NCBI GenBank assembly: GCA_030765065.1
Contig: CM060983.1
Location: 54,434,067-54,498,066 of the forward strand
Length of the DNA: 64,000 nt
Origin: Deroplatys truncata
Taxonomy: Eukaryota; Arthropoda; Insecta; Mantodea; Mantidae
Direction of reading: 5' to 3'
Under the pieces are notes generated by a model, which worked only from the letters and a program-made list of their open reading frames with translations, made no database searches and had not been told where the DNA came from. Shown here piece by piece: positions 20,587-32,717 of the stretch (position 1 is its first letter; each line of letters starts with the position of its first letter). The translations under genes and the position numbers were made by a program.

Positions 20587-21400
20587 TTTTTACTTTCTCT
20601 ACTACATATAGTAAGTAGGGGAAGTATTGCATTCCCCCCAAAATTTAATACCCAGATTCGATATCGGAAATACATGTTTCGAGGTGCCCCGAGTCCAAAT
20701 AAAGCATTTTTGGAAACATGTCCGAGTGTGTGTTTCTATCTGTGAACAACATAACTCAAAAACGAAAAGTCGGATAAATACCAAACTTGGTATTTGAATT
20801 TAGTATCTTCCAGGGATTTCACAAATAGATGTTCAAGAAAATTCCCCATCCCAGACTAATCCTTACATGAAACTTCTTTCGAATATTTTGATTTTCTCAA
20901 AAATGACTCTAACGATTATGGTTAAAATATCATATGTTTAAAATATATTCATGGCAAATGAAATGTATATCTTGAATTTTCGGTGAATACTCCTCTTCAT
21001 TCTGAATGACGGTTGCATAACTGGTAAACCGTAAAGGAAAGACAAAATTTTACTCCACAAACAATGTAGGTCTCACACAATCTATGTCATATACACTTCT
21101 TTTTTCCTTTCTTTTTAAGTGAACCATTTCCGACATATTAATTGCTATTTGTTTGAATTTTCCAATAGTTATACTTTTTCTCAAATGGGAATTCGTTATT
21201 CGTCTTTTTATGTCCTGGACATGCAAAGAGAATGGAATACTCCACATAGCAACCAGCTCTTAAAAGATTTGACTATCGCTTAAAGCCTACCATTTCCCAT
21301 TGAATCTACAAGAAAATTAGAAATAAGATGGAGAATAAGCGATTGTAAAAATAGCTTGTACAAGAGTAGAGAAACTCATATGAGTGCAAGACGTCATATT
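20587..21400 (+). mobile_element. Family B copy
   Basis: ACTTTCTCTACTACATATAG through GTAGAGAAACTCATATGAGTG, about 815 bp. All family blocks are in order, with a short GTGTGTG tract near 20724. Confidence 0.8.
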
Positions 21401-21545
21401 TTTTTGTTTTGGTGCTTTAAAAATTCTACGAGATTTTCTGAATCCAATGATGTGTCACAGTATAGGTATTCTCAATGTTTAAGCCCTTTAGACGAAGATT
21501 TAAATATGGGGTCACCTAGGCCACATCCCTAAAACGCTTAAATTT

Positions 21546-21735
21546 TACTTTCTCTACTACGTATAATAAGTAGGGGAAGTATTGTATTCCACCCAAAAAA
21601 TTCGATACCGAGATTTCACCGGAAATACATGTTTTGACGCCCCCTTAATCCAAAAAAAGCATTTTTGGAAACATGTCCGTGTGTGTGTGTGTGTGTGTGT
21701 GTCGGTGTCTGTGTCATGTGAGTGTAACAAATCAG
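21546..21735 (+). mobile_element. Family B copy with large internal deletion
   Basis: The normal start and CCACCCAAAAAATTC block run to a GT tract (about 21680-21702), then GTCATGTGAGTGTAAC, the normal end, follows at once. About 700 bp are missing between the microsatellite and the terminal inverted repeat. Confidence 0.78.
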
Positions 21736-22814
21736 AATTTTTTATTTTAATTGTTTTACAATTTTAAGTTATAGAACTTTAGGTGCACTTTACTCAGAAA
21801 CTACTAAAGTTAGAGGACTGAAACCTTTTGCGATGTTACGAACCAAACAGTTTAACAAACTCTGGTGCAAAATATTGAATTTTTAAAAAATTTAAATTAT
21901 TTATATTAATAATGAAGTACTTTCTCTCTATTGCCAATTGTTTTCTAGCTTATGCCTTTCTATATCAAACAAATAATCCACTTATTTTGTTCATCTTTAT
22001 CTCACTTAATAATCTGTCAACAAATTTGAGGCAGCTATGTGTACCTAAATACCAACATGGTTTTTAGAATTTTATTCATTCACCTGAATTTATGAGCATG
22101 CTGACTACAATTATGAACTGATAGTACATATTTTGCATTATCAGCATATTAAGAACCAGTTTTGGATAGTTGGTGCGATTTTCATTTCCCTACGACAGAA
22201 AAAAAAGTTGTGTTTTGCACACGCCCTAGTGTCCTTAAGATATCTGTTAAAGTACACAATTTATGTCAAATAATATTTTCTGAGGCAGTAGAGATTTCTG
22301 TGATACGCGTTGTTATTTGTTTGAATTTTTCATTAAAATGTTTTGACGTGGTCACCCTTCTTTTGTTTGTTGTGATGTAATGTTTCTACTTTATTTTTAT
22401 TCAGTGTACTTCAAAACGCTATTTCCGGCTGAAATCTCTGTACTAAATTTTTGTGCGGTTCTGAAAATGTGTGTCAGAGCAGTGTTTTTGTGTTAACCGG
22501 CCGCAAAGAGGTGAAATGAAACTGTTATTTAAGAAGACCCTTTGCGTTAATCGGTTCCGGTGATGGCTGCTCCAAATGCTGGAGTGCTGTGTAGCAAAAT
22601 TCCAGAGAAGCTTGGTGTGAAACATACACAGCAACACAAATATTTGTGTAACACAAAGGGACAAAGTCTCGCTTCGCCTGACTCGTTTACAACACCCACC
22701 CATGCTCTAACATATTTCCATACCACTTCTGCGTCACAGATTCACTTCCCTCAACTAATATCACCCATTTTGTGTTAATGCCTTTCTATGCAGAAAGCTT
22801 CTGAAATTCTAATC
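21736..22814. other. No gene; scattered decayed B pieces
   Basis: 22195-22360 and 22400-22460 hold weak B similarity (AAAGTACACAATTTATGTC; CCGGCTGAAATCTCTGTAC). The rest is unassigned. Confidence 0.4.
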
Positions 22815-22902
22815 TTAAAAAGCCTGTGTGTAAATTCACATGGCTTTCTCTATACCCTCTATCGTTTATTTTTATATACGTTTTACAAACTCTTCTTAAG
22901 AA

Positions 22903-23729
22903 GAAAGGTACTGGAAAGGATATTAATATTTTGGTTTAGATGCCTGAGAAAAGATGAAGAGGAAATATTAAAGATATGCATGGAACAACAAATGAGTATG
23001 AAAAATAAAAATAGCTGGTGGACAGGGGTAGAAAAATTATGGAGAAGATAGGAATGGGAGATATTTGGAGAACAGGAGCAATGGCTTTTGGAGAACATAG
23101 AAAGACAAGAGATTTGGGGAAGCTTAGGGAATAAAAAGTCACTAGGGTTCTATAGATTAGTAAAAAAGGAAATGGGGAAGAGAAGGGTATGTGGATTACT
23201 GTAATAGAGCAGAAAAAGAAGTGTTTGCATGGACGAGAACAGAATCAATGTATCTGAGAGGGCTAAGAGGCAAAAAAAATGGAATTTGTGAATTATGCGG
23301 AGGTAGTGAAAGCACAGAGCATTATATGACAGAATTTAAAGAATTAGCAGAATGAAGACAAGAAGTATGGGAGGAAAATTGGGAAAAAATGGATGGAAAA
23401 ATAGTAGGAATTAAAATGTTAACAAGAAAAAAAAGAAAAGCAAAATAAGAATATGGAGGAGTTCTTAAAGAAAGTAAAAGAGAAATGGATTAGAAAAATA
23501 AGAGAGATAAGAAAGGTAGAAAGACAAACGGAGGAAGGAGAAGATGGGCGATAGGGATTAGGGGTAGCAAGGGATGCTCAGATGAGGCAGAAGGCCAGGG
23601 TGCCAGGCAAAAAGAGCAGCATAGCTGGCAAGGAAATTTGTACGTAGGTTAAGTTAGTTTATAAGTGGAATATTGTAAAAAGAATTGTGTAAAAATGTAC
23701 AAATAAAGCTATCTATCTACTAAAAAATA
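22903..23729 (+). pseudogene. 5'-truncated LINE, ORF2 C-terminal remnant
   Basis: An exact 14-bp target duplication ACTCTTCTTAAGAA (22889-22902, 23730-23743) bounds 827 bp. Translation starts KVLERILIFWFRCLRKDEEE and includes a CELCGG zinc-knuckle-like motif with a downstream ESTEH near 23300, typical of ORF2 C-termini in insect LINEs. Several stops. AATAAA is at about 23702 and the tail is A-rich. It shares layout with the LINE at 52.6-53.7 kb. Confidence 0.8.
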
Positions 23730-24289
23730 ACTCTTCTTAAGAAAGCTTATTGTTCTGTCTAACTATATTTCATGTTAAACGAGATAAACCTGTGCAGAAA
23801 TAGTTTCATTACACGTTTCATTGTTGGAAACCGAATCGAGAGTCAAATGTTTAAAAGCGGGTCGCTATATACTGGCCTTGAAATTTCATAATACTCTTCC
23901 ATGACATTGCGAGAAACAATTAAATAGTATTGAAACATTGAAACCAAATAGTACTGAATATCCCGGAAATGGCTGGTGTCCCCCCCCCCAAAAAAATTAT
24001 TTAAAATAAACTGTGTTTTAAAGAGATTCGCAAGTAAGGGTTTGTCTATCGTTTTTGGTTTACCGGTTATGCAAGATTATCAGAATTTGCTCCGAATGAA
24101 ATGGACTTCACAAGCTATTTCAAAAAAATTCAAAATAACATTTTATTTGTTGTGTAAATATATTAAATATATGGTATTTTAATCAGAATCGATACAGTCA
24201 GTTTTAGGAAAATAAAAATATCAAAAAATTAAATATATAAAGAGTAGCTTTGAATAAGGAGGATTTTCAAGGATGGTGTTTATCCGAAC

Positions 24290-24608
24290 CAAGAGGGATG
24301 GCTCAGGCAAAAACGTCTATTGCTCGCATTTGAGACCCCGGGGCCGACCAACCTGACCGAAGGCGTTTTTTTCGCATTTTTCCTCGGTAGCTTGGCGAAT
24401 ACCGCGAACTGATCCGCGAATTGTCCGTCCTGTCAACCCTTTTATCACTATATTTCATTTCCTTCTTCTTCACCGCTATATCAGGCATTGGGCTGATCAC
24501 CCATATTGGATATGCTATGAACCAGAGTTCGGCTAGTGGCCAAAGGCATTGGCTTTTAAGTCTTTGGGGGTGTAAGTCCTACAAAGAGGAGGGTAATCAC
24601 TTAAAGAA
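24290..24608 (+). repeat. SINE with SINE1 head and a second type of tail
   Basis: Head GGGATGGCTCAGGC with box-B region GAGACCCCGGGGCCGACC. The tail holds CATTGGGCTGATCACCC and GGGGGTGTAAGTCCTACA, shared with the SINE at 57.6 kb, which has a different head. Flanks GTGTTTATCCGAAC and GTATTTATCCAAC are a decayed target duplication in B. Confidence 0.72.
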
Positions 24609-24773
24609 GTATTTATCCAACATTTCGTTTTTTGGTTATACTTTTGAGTTTCACAGATACGTACGCATGAGCTTTTCTAAAAAAGATTTTGTTTTTGATT
24701 CAGAGGGCCACAAAACGTGTATTTCCGGATGAATACAATAATGCTCTACCTACCAGGTATCTGGTAGAGAAAG

Positions 24774-25080
24774 TAAAAATATAAAATCCCTTATATTACA
24801 ATCCTACCACTTTCTCTATCACTATAATTTTATTTTCATGTTCATTCTGCGAATTAATATAAAAGAGTGTTTTTTATATACGCTCAATACTGAATAATTA
24901 TTAATGTTTGGTGGAAATTACTACAGTATATGCCTTGATACTACATGCTATTACATCTTCAGTAGAAACAATAAAACGCCGCTAAAGCTGCATTGTTTAA
25001 AACGCTGGAAAGTTCAAAGGAACAACAGCTAGTATTTCGGAATGGTACCTCCAAATATTTAACACCAGGTTAAAATCTTT
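24774..25080. other. Unassigned AT-rich stretch
   Basis: No gene or known repeat recognised. Confidence 0.35.
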
Positions 25081-26075
25081 TCCGGATATATGAATTAGGT
25101 GAGAAAAGTTAATGCGTATACACCTATCTTTGCATTATGTCACGAGAAACAAAAGAATACTGACCTAGCTGTGTTCTTTATATATTGGAGAATTCTAAAT
25201 GACAATAGCAAACATCTCGGAAATGATTAATGTAACAGCATGAATTTCTATTTGACAAGTTATATATTGTGACCTGATTTTCATTTTTTCTTTTTTAAGT
25301 TTCTGTCTATGTCTGGTGGCTTTTGTTTAATTTCTCTACCACATATATAAGATAGGGGAAGTATTGTAGTGCACCCAAAAATATGATGTTGAAATTTCAC
25401 GGAAGTATATGTTTTGAGACCCCTAACCCCGCAAAAAAAGCTATTTTTAAAAAAAGGTGTGTATATGTGTGTGTGTGCGTGTCTGTGAACAGCATAACTC
25501 AAAGCACGGAATGTCGGATAAATACCAATGATGCGACAAGATGATTTTCAAGAAAATCCCCTACCCCAACTACCCTTTATATGGAAAATTTTTTGAACTT
25601 TTTATTTTTATAAAAATGGCTCTAACGATTTTAATTAAAATGCCATATATTAATGGAATTTATATGACAAAATGGATATCTTGAATGTTCTGGAAATAGC
25701 CTATGAAATTCTCTTCATTTCAGAAGGAATTTGTATAATCTTATATTAACTAGTAAACGTTAAGCGATAAACGAAAACGTACTAGAAAAATTATAGATCT
25801 CTTTAAAACACACAATTTGTTTCAAATAAGTCTTTCTTGTGGCATAAGCCATTCCTGAAATATCCGTTATTTAATGTTCAAATTGTTCATTACTTTATCG
25901 TTCTTTTTAAGCTCCGTCGATTTTCGGTTTTTTCTCGAGATTGCATGGCAGGAATTTTAAGGGCAGCGTAATGTAGTAGAAAGAAGAATAAGCTTGCGAA
26001 GAATAGTTTATATGTCCAACAGTAAACAATAGAGGGAGGAGAAAGTCATGTGAATGCAACGCATCCGATTTTTTA
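25081..26075 (+). mobile_element. Family B copy preceded by an inverted B piece
   Basis: 25081-25325 is an inverted central B fragment (GAAACAAAAGAATACTG). 25330-26075 is a forward copy from ATTTCTCTACCACATATA to GAGAAAGTCATGTGAATG, with a GT tract at about 25455-25482. Confidence 0.68.
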
Positions 26076-26211
26076 ACCGGAACTACCTGGCTTACACAGC
26101 ATTGTATGAATGGCTGACCTCGGATGCCGATTCATTTACCTCCCTCCTTATTCGTTTTAAAATTATTGTCCGTGATCCAGAAGTATTTAAAGTAAATTCT
26201 CCTTATTATCC

Positions 26212-29200
26212 TTATTACTTTCTCTACTACGTATAGTAAGTAGGGGAAGTATTGTATTCCACCCAAAAATTCGATACCGAGATTTCACAGGAAATACATG
26301 TTTTGACACCCCCTGAATCCAAAAAAGCATTTTTGGAAACATGTCCGTGTGTGTGTCTGTGTGTGTGTCTGTGAACAGCATAACTCAGAAACGAACAGTC
26401 AATAAACACCAAACTTGGTATTTAAGTTCAGTATCTTCCAGATATGCGACACGAAGGTTTTCAAGAAAATCCCCCCACCCCAGACTACCCTTTACGTGGA
26501 AGATTTTTCGAAAACTTTAATTTTCTCAAAAATGGCTAAAACGATTTTGATTAAAATATCATAGGTTTAAGATATTTTCATGACAAATAAAATGTATATC
26601 TTGAATTTTCTGAGAATGTCTCGAAAAGTATTCTCCATTGTGAACGACTTTTGCATATCTGGTAAACCATAAGAGATAGACAAAATTTTACTACACAAAG
26701 AATGTAGATCGCGTTAAAATACACAACTTATGTCATATACATTTTTTTTTGTTGAGTGAACCATTTTCGAGATATTGCTTGTTATTCCCTTAAATTTTTC
26801 AATACTTATTTTCTAAAATGGGAATTCGTTATTCATTTTTACTTTCTCTATTACGTATAGTAAGTAGGGGAAGTATGTATTCCACCCAAAAATTCGATAC
26901 CGAGATTTCACCGGAAATACATGTTTTGAGATCCCCTGAATGCAAAAAAAGCATTTTTGGAAACATGTCCGTGTGGGTCTGTGTGTCTGTCTGTGAACAG
27001 CATAACTCAGAAACGAACAGTCGGATAAACACCAAACTTGGTATTTAGGTTTAGGATCTTCCAGAGATGCGACACGAAGGTTTTCAAGAAAATCCCCCCA
27101 CCCCAGACTACCCTTTACATGGAAGATATTTCGAAAATTTTAATTTTCTCAAAAATGGCTCTAACGATCTTTAGTAAAATATCATATGTTTAAGATATTG
27201 TCAGGACAAATGAAATGTATATCTCGAATTTTCTGGGAATGTCTCCAAAAGTATTCTTCATTGTGAACGACTATTGCATAACTGGTAAACCATAAGAGAT
27301 AGACAAAATTTTACTACACAAAACATGTAGATCTACACAATTTATGTCATATACATTTTTTTTATTGAGTGAACAGTTTTCGAGATATTGCTTGTTATTC
27401 CCTTAAAGTTTCCAATACTTATACTTTTCTCAAACTCGTTATTCATTTTTACCTTCTCTACTACGTATAGTAAGTAGGGGAAGTATTGCATTCCACCCAA
27501 AAATTCGATACCGAGATTTCACCGGAAATACATGTTTTGAGACCTGCTGAATCCAAAAAAAGCATTTTTGGAAACATGTCCGTGTGTGTGTCTGTGTGTC
27601 TGTGTGTGTGTGTGTCTGTGTGTGTGTCTGTGTGTGTGTGAACAGCATAACTCAAAAACGAACAGTCGGATAAACACCAAACTTGGTATTTAGGTTCAGT
27701 ATCTTCCAGAGATGAGACACGAAGGTTTTCAAGAAAATCCCCCCACCCCAGACTACCCTTTACATGGAACATTTTTCGAAAATTTTAATTTTCTCAAAAA
27801 TGGCTCTAACGATTTTGTTTAAAATATCATATGTTTAAGATAATGCCATGAGAAATGAAATGTATATCTCGAATTTTCTGGGAATGTCTCCAAAAGTATT
27901 CTTCATTGTGAATGACTTTTGCATAACTGGTAAACCATAAGAGATAGACAAAATTTTACTACACAAAAAATGTTGATCTCGTTAAAATACACAACTTATG
28001 TTATATACATTTCTTTTGTTGAGTGAACCGTTTTCGAGATATTGCTTGTTATTCCCTTAAATTTTCCAATACTTATACTTTTTCTCAAATTCGTTATTCA
28101 TTTTTTTATGTCCTGGACTTGCAAAGAGAATGGAATTCGACACATAGCAACCAGCGTTAAAATATTTGACCATCGCTTAAAAGCTACCATATTCCCCTTG
28201 CATCTACAAGAAAATTAGCAATAAGATTGACATCTCGATATCTCGATTAACATAAAGCATATGGAGAATAGGCGTTTGTAAAAATAGATTGTACAAGAGT
28301 AGAGAAAGTCATGTGAGTGTAACACATCAGATTTTTTACTTTCTCTACTACGTATAGTAAGTAGGGGAAGTATTGCATTCCACCCAAAAATTCGATACCG
28401 AGATTTCACCGGAAATACATGTTTTGAGACCTCCTGAATCCACAAAATGCATTTTTGGAAACATGTCCGTGTGTGTGTGTGTCTGTGTGTGTGTGTGTGT
28501 ATGTGTGTCTGTGAACAGCATAACTCAAAAACGAACAGTCGGATAAACACCAAACTTGGTATTTAGGTTCAGTATCTTCCAGAGATGCGACACGAAGGTT
28601 TTCAAGAAAATCCCCCGACCCCAGACTACCCTTACATGGAACATTTTTCGAAAATTTTAATTTTCTCAAAAATGGCTCTAACGATTTTGATGAAAATATC
28701 ATATGTTTAAGATAATGTCATGAGAAATGAAATGTATATCTCGAATTTTCTGGGAATGTCTCCAAAAGTATTCTTCGTTGTGAACGACTTTTGCATAACT
28801 GATAAACCATAAGAGATAGACAAAATTTTACTACACAAAAAATGTAGATCGCGTTAAAATACACAACTTATGTCATAAACATTTTTTTGAGTGAATCATT
28901 TTCGAGATATTCCTTGTTATTTCCTTAAATTTTCCAATACTTATACTTTTTCTCAAATTCGTTATTCATTTTTTATCTCCTGGACATGCAAAGAGAATGG
29001 AATGTGCCACATAGCAACCAACGTTAAAATATTTGACTATCGCTTAAAAGCTACCATATTCCTCTTGCATTTACAAGAAAATTAGCAATAAGATTGACAT
29101 CTCGATATCTCGATTAACATGAAGCATATGGAGAATAGGCGTTTGTAAAAATAGATTGTACAAGAGTAGAGAAAGTCATGTGAGTGTAACACATCAGATT

Positions 29201-30440
29201 TTTTTATGTCCTGGACATGCAAAGAGAATGGAATGCGCCACATAGCAATCAGCGCTTAAAATATTTGACTATCGCTTAAAACCTACCATATTCCCCTTGC
29301 ATCTACAAGAAAATTAGCAATAAGATTGACATTTCGATATCTCGATTAACATGAAGTATATGGAAAATAAGCGTTTGTAAAAATAGTTTGTACAAGAGTA
29401 GAGAAAGTCATGTGAGTGTAACACATCAGATTTTTTTGTCTTGGATATGCAAGGAGTTATAATCTGTGGCAAAGGGAATGGTGCTGCAGCTAGCAACCAG
29501 CTATTAAGAGATATGTATGTCCTTAAAGGCTACTGTTACTTTCTCTACTACGTATAGTAAGTAGGGGAAGTATTGTATTCCACCCAAAAATTCGATACCG
29601 AGATTTCACCGGAAATACATGTTTTGAGACTCCCTGAATCCAAAAAATGCATTTTTGGAAACATGTCTGTGTGTGTGTCTGTGTGTCTGTCTGTGAACAG
29701 CATAACTCAAGAACGAACAGTCAGATAAACACCAAACTTGGTATTTAGGTTTAGTATCTTCCAGAGATGCGACACGAAGGTTTGCAAGAAAATCCCCCGA
29801 CCCCAGACTACCCTTTACATGGAAGATTTTTCGAAAATGTTAATTTTCTCAAAAATGGCTCTAACGATTTTGATTAAAATATCATATGTTTAAGATATTT
29901 GAATGACAAATAAAATGTATATCTTGAATTTTCTGGGAATGTCTCCAAAAGTATTCTTCATTGTGAACGACTTTTGCACAACTGGTAAACCATAAGAGAT
30001 AAGACAAACTTTTACTACACAAAAAATGTAGATCGCGTTAAAATACACAATTTATGTCATATTACATTTTTTTTGTTGAGTGAACCATTTTCGAGATATT
30101 GCTTGTTATTCCCTTAAATTTTTCAATACTTATTTTCTCAAATGGGAGTTCGTTATTCGTTTTTATGTCTTGGATATGCAAAGAGCATTAATCTGCGGCA
30201 AAGGGAATGGTGCTGTACCTAGCAACCAGCTATTAAGAGTAATGTCTATGCTTAAAGGCTACTGTATTTTTATATTGCCGTTGTAAATATATATTCCCCT
30301 TACATCTACAAGAAAATTAGCAATAAGATAGAGTCTGCAAATGTATATCTCGATTAACATGAAGTAGATGGAGAATAAGCAATTGTAAAAATAGTTTGTA
30401 CAAGAGTAGAGAAAGTCATGTGAATGTAACACATCAGATT
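26212..30440 (+). repeat. Head-to-tail array of family B units
   Basis: Forward unit starts (ACTTTCTCTAC) at about 26217, 26840, 27449, 28336 and 29537. Spacings are about 620, 610, 890 and 1,200 bp. The first two units stop at the same internal T run (TTCGTTATTCATTTTT), where the next unit begins. Two further 5'-truncated ends lie at 29199-29432 and 29433-29535. Each full unit has its own (GT)n tract of different length. Complete junctions read CACATCAGATTTTTT then ACTTTCTC. No coding content. Confidence 0.85.
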
Positions 30441-31726
30441 TTTTTATTCCTCAAAAATGATTTAACTATATTGATTAAATACCGTATATTCATATATTTT
30501 AATTGCAAATATAATGTATATAAGAATACAACTTTCTGAGAATATTCTAAATTCCTCGTCTTTCGGAAGGAGTTTTCTATTATTTGACATAACTGGTAAA
30601 CTGAAACGTAGTATACAAAAAATGTGTATCTCGTTAAGATGAACAATATGTTTCAAATAGAATTAAAAGCAAACGCCATTAAAACAGAATGTATCGTAAT
30701 TGGTGGGTTCTCGGAAGGTTTACAAATAAATGATGTAGTAATTAAATGCGTGGAGCAATTTAAGTATCTAGAATCTATAATAGATAAATCTGGCACTTGT
30801 GAAAAATATATTACTTGTAGAGTAAATTGTGCAAGGAAGGCGATTAGATCCCTGAATAGTCTTTTATGGAATAGGAATTTCACCAGAAATACCAAACAAC
30901 AAATTTTACAACTAACAGAAAGTATACTTACATATGGGTCCGAAAGTTGGACATTAAAAGGAAGGATGCAGAGAAGAGTTTTAGCGACAGAAATGGACGG
31001 ACTTCGAAGAAGTATGAGAATATCCAGATTACATGTTAGAAACACCTACATCAGACAAGAAATGGATGCACAAGAAACTGTTAAAGACAGAATATCAAAA
31101 AGAGATTGTTAATGGAATGGACATGTACAACGGATGTCGGTGGCCTGGAGTGTGCCAGGTAGAGGAAAGCGGGGAAGAGCAAGAAGAACATGGTATGAGG
31201 GAATATATGGTGATATGATGAAAAGGGACAATGGGATGATAGGAATCTCTGGAAAGCGGGGATCGAGAGGAAACTGCTGTAACGTGGAAAACCTCTAAAA
31301 TAAAATAAATAAACATATCTATTTCAAATAAGTTTTTTGTAGCTGCAGCCATTTCGGAGATATCCATTGTTATCGATTTGAATGTTTTCAGTACATTATG
31401 ATTTTTTAAAATTGCTGTCGCTAGTCACTTGTTTCTCGAAATGTGTTAAAAAAGTATAGATTTTTTTAAGTTCCCTTGTTTATCATCACTGTGTTTTTAC
31501 TGTTTTTCATTATCGCTTATTACTGCAATTACACACACACAAACACCCATGCTCATGGGCAGCATATAACGTCTATATTTTAAACATGTGACTATCGATT
31601 CCGTGTACTGTATTCGCCGTGTAAGTACAATGAAATGTGTAATGGAACTATATCTGCCAAGGTTTATCTCTTTTGACATGAGGTAGGTAGAAAAATGATC
31701 CTTTGTAAGAATATTTTGTAAAAGCT
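30441..31726 (+). mobile_element. Family B copy, 5'-truncated, with LINE insert
   Basis: Begins in the middle of B (CCTCAAAAATGATTTAAC) right after the array and runs on to about 31726. A truncated LINE lies at 30660-31321, with TTTCAAATA on both sides. Confidence 0.7.
30660..31321 (+). pseudogene. 5'-truncated RTE-like LINE, reverse transcriptase C-terminus
   Basis: An open stretch (about 30660-31112) encodes KTECIVIGG, INDVVIKCVEQFKYLESIID (the FKYLG-type motif that follows the RT core), ESILTYGSESWTL and EMDGLRRSMRISR, characteristic of arthropod endonuclease/reverse-transcriptase ORFs. A frameshift after ISKRDC moves the rest (WNGHVQRM, GKRGRARRTWYEGI) to another frame. The tail is an AAATAAAATAAATAAAC run. 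Flanking TTTCAAATA at 30651-30659 and 31322-31330. Confidence 0.82.
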
Positions 31727-31738
31727 ATATAAAAAAAA

Positions 31739-32634
31739 TCTGATGTGTTACACTCACATGACTTTCTCTACTCTTGTACAATCTATTTTTACAAACGCCT
31801 ATTCTCCATATGCTTTATGTTAATCGAGATGTCAATCTTATTGGTAATTTTCTTGTAGATGCAAGGGGAATATTGTAGCTTTTAAGCGATGGTCAAATAT
31901 TTTAACGCTGGTTGCTATGCGGCGCATTCCATTCTCTTTGCAAGTCCAGGACATAAAAAAATGAATAACGAATTTGAGAAAAAGTATAAGTATTGGAAAA
32001 TTTAAGGGAATAACAAGCAATATCTCGAAAACGGTTCACTCAACAAAAGAAATGTATATGACATAAGTTGTGTATTTTAACGAGATCTACTTTTTTTGTG
32101 TAGTCAAATTTTGTCTATCTCTTATGGTTTACCAGTTATGCAAAAGTCGTTCACAATGAAGAATACTTTTGGAGACATTCCCAGAAAATTCGAGATATAC
32201 ATTTCATTTCTCATGACATTATCTTAAACATATGATATTTTAATCAAAATCGTTAGAGCCATTTTTGAGAAAATTAAAATTTTCGAAAAATGTTCCATGT
32301 AAAGGGTAGTCTGGGGTGGGGGGATTTTCTTGAAAACCTTCGTGTCGCATCTCCGGAAGATACTGAACCTAAATACCAAGTTTGGTGTTTATCCGACTGT
32401 TCGTTTTTGAGTTATGCTGTTCACAGACACACACACACACACACACAGACACACACACACACAGACACACACACAGACACACACACACACAGACACACAC
32501 ACGGAAATGTTTCCAAAAATGTTTTTTTTGGATTCAGGAGGTCTCAAAACATGTATTTCCGGTGAAATCTCGGTATCGAATTTTTGGGTGGAATGCAATA
32601 CTTCCCCTACTTACTATACGTAGTAGAGAAAGTA
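31739..32634 (-). mobile_element. Family B copy, inverted, long AC tract
   Basis: TCTGATGTGTTACACTCACATGAC through CGTAGTAGAGAAAGT, about 900 bp, near consensus. The compound (AC)n/AGAC tract spans about 32427-32503, the longest in this orientation. Confidence 0.85.
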
Positions 32635-32644
32635 ATAATGATGG

Positions 32645-32685
32645 TGAGTAGAGAAAGTCATGTTAATGTAACACCTCAGAAAAAC
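32645..32685 (+). repeat. Isolated 40-bp end of family B
   Basis: AGTAGAGAAAGTCATGTTAATG and ACACCTCAG only: a B 3' end without a body, next to the complete inverted copy. Confidence 0.65.
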
Positions 32686-32717
32686 ATTATTATTATTACA
32701 ATTATTATTTTGTTGTT

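Larger units (their letters stand above)
22815..24773 (-). mobile_element. Family B copy (inverted) with LINE and SINE inserts
   Basis: From GTAAATTCACATGGCTTTCTC to GGTAGAGAAAGT at 24773. A 5'-truncated LINE (22903-23729) and a SINE (24290-24608) interrupt it, each with its own target duplication. Removing both leaves about 800 bp of a diverged B. Confidence 0.75.

Noticed and set aside
26212-30440. CRISPR-like or satellite array
   Set aside because: Units are 0.6-1.2 kb transposon copies with no short repeat-spacer pattern, in a eukaryotic context.
32290-32651. Overlapping frames rich in THTHTH / RHTHTH, recurring across the window
   Set aside because: They are translations of the (AC)n tract and flanking blocks of non-coding family B. 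The same blocks appear in both orientations and all frames with indels that break them.
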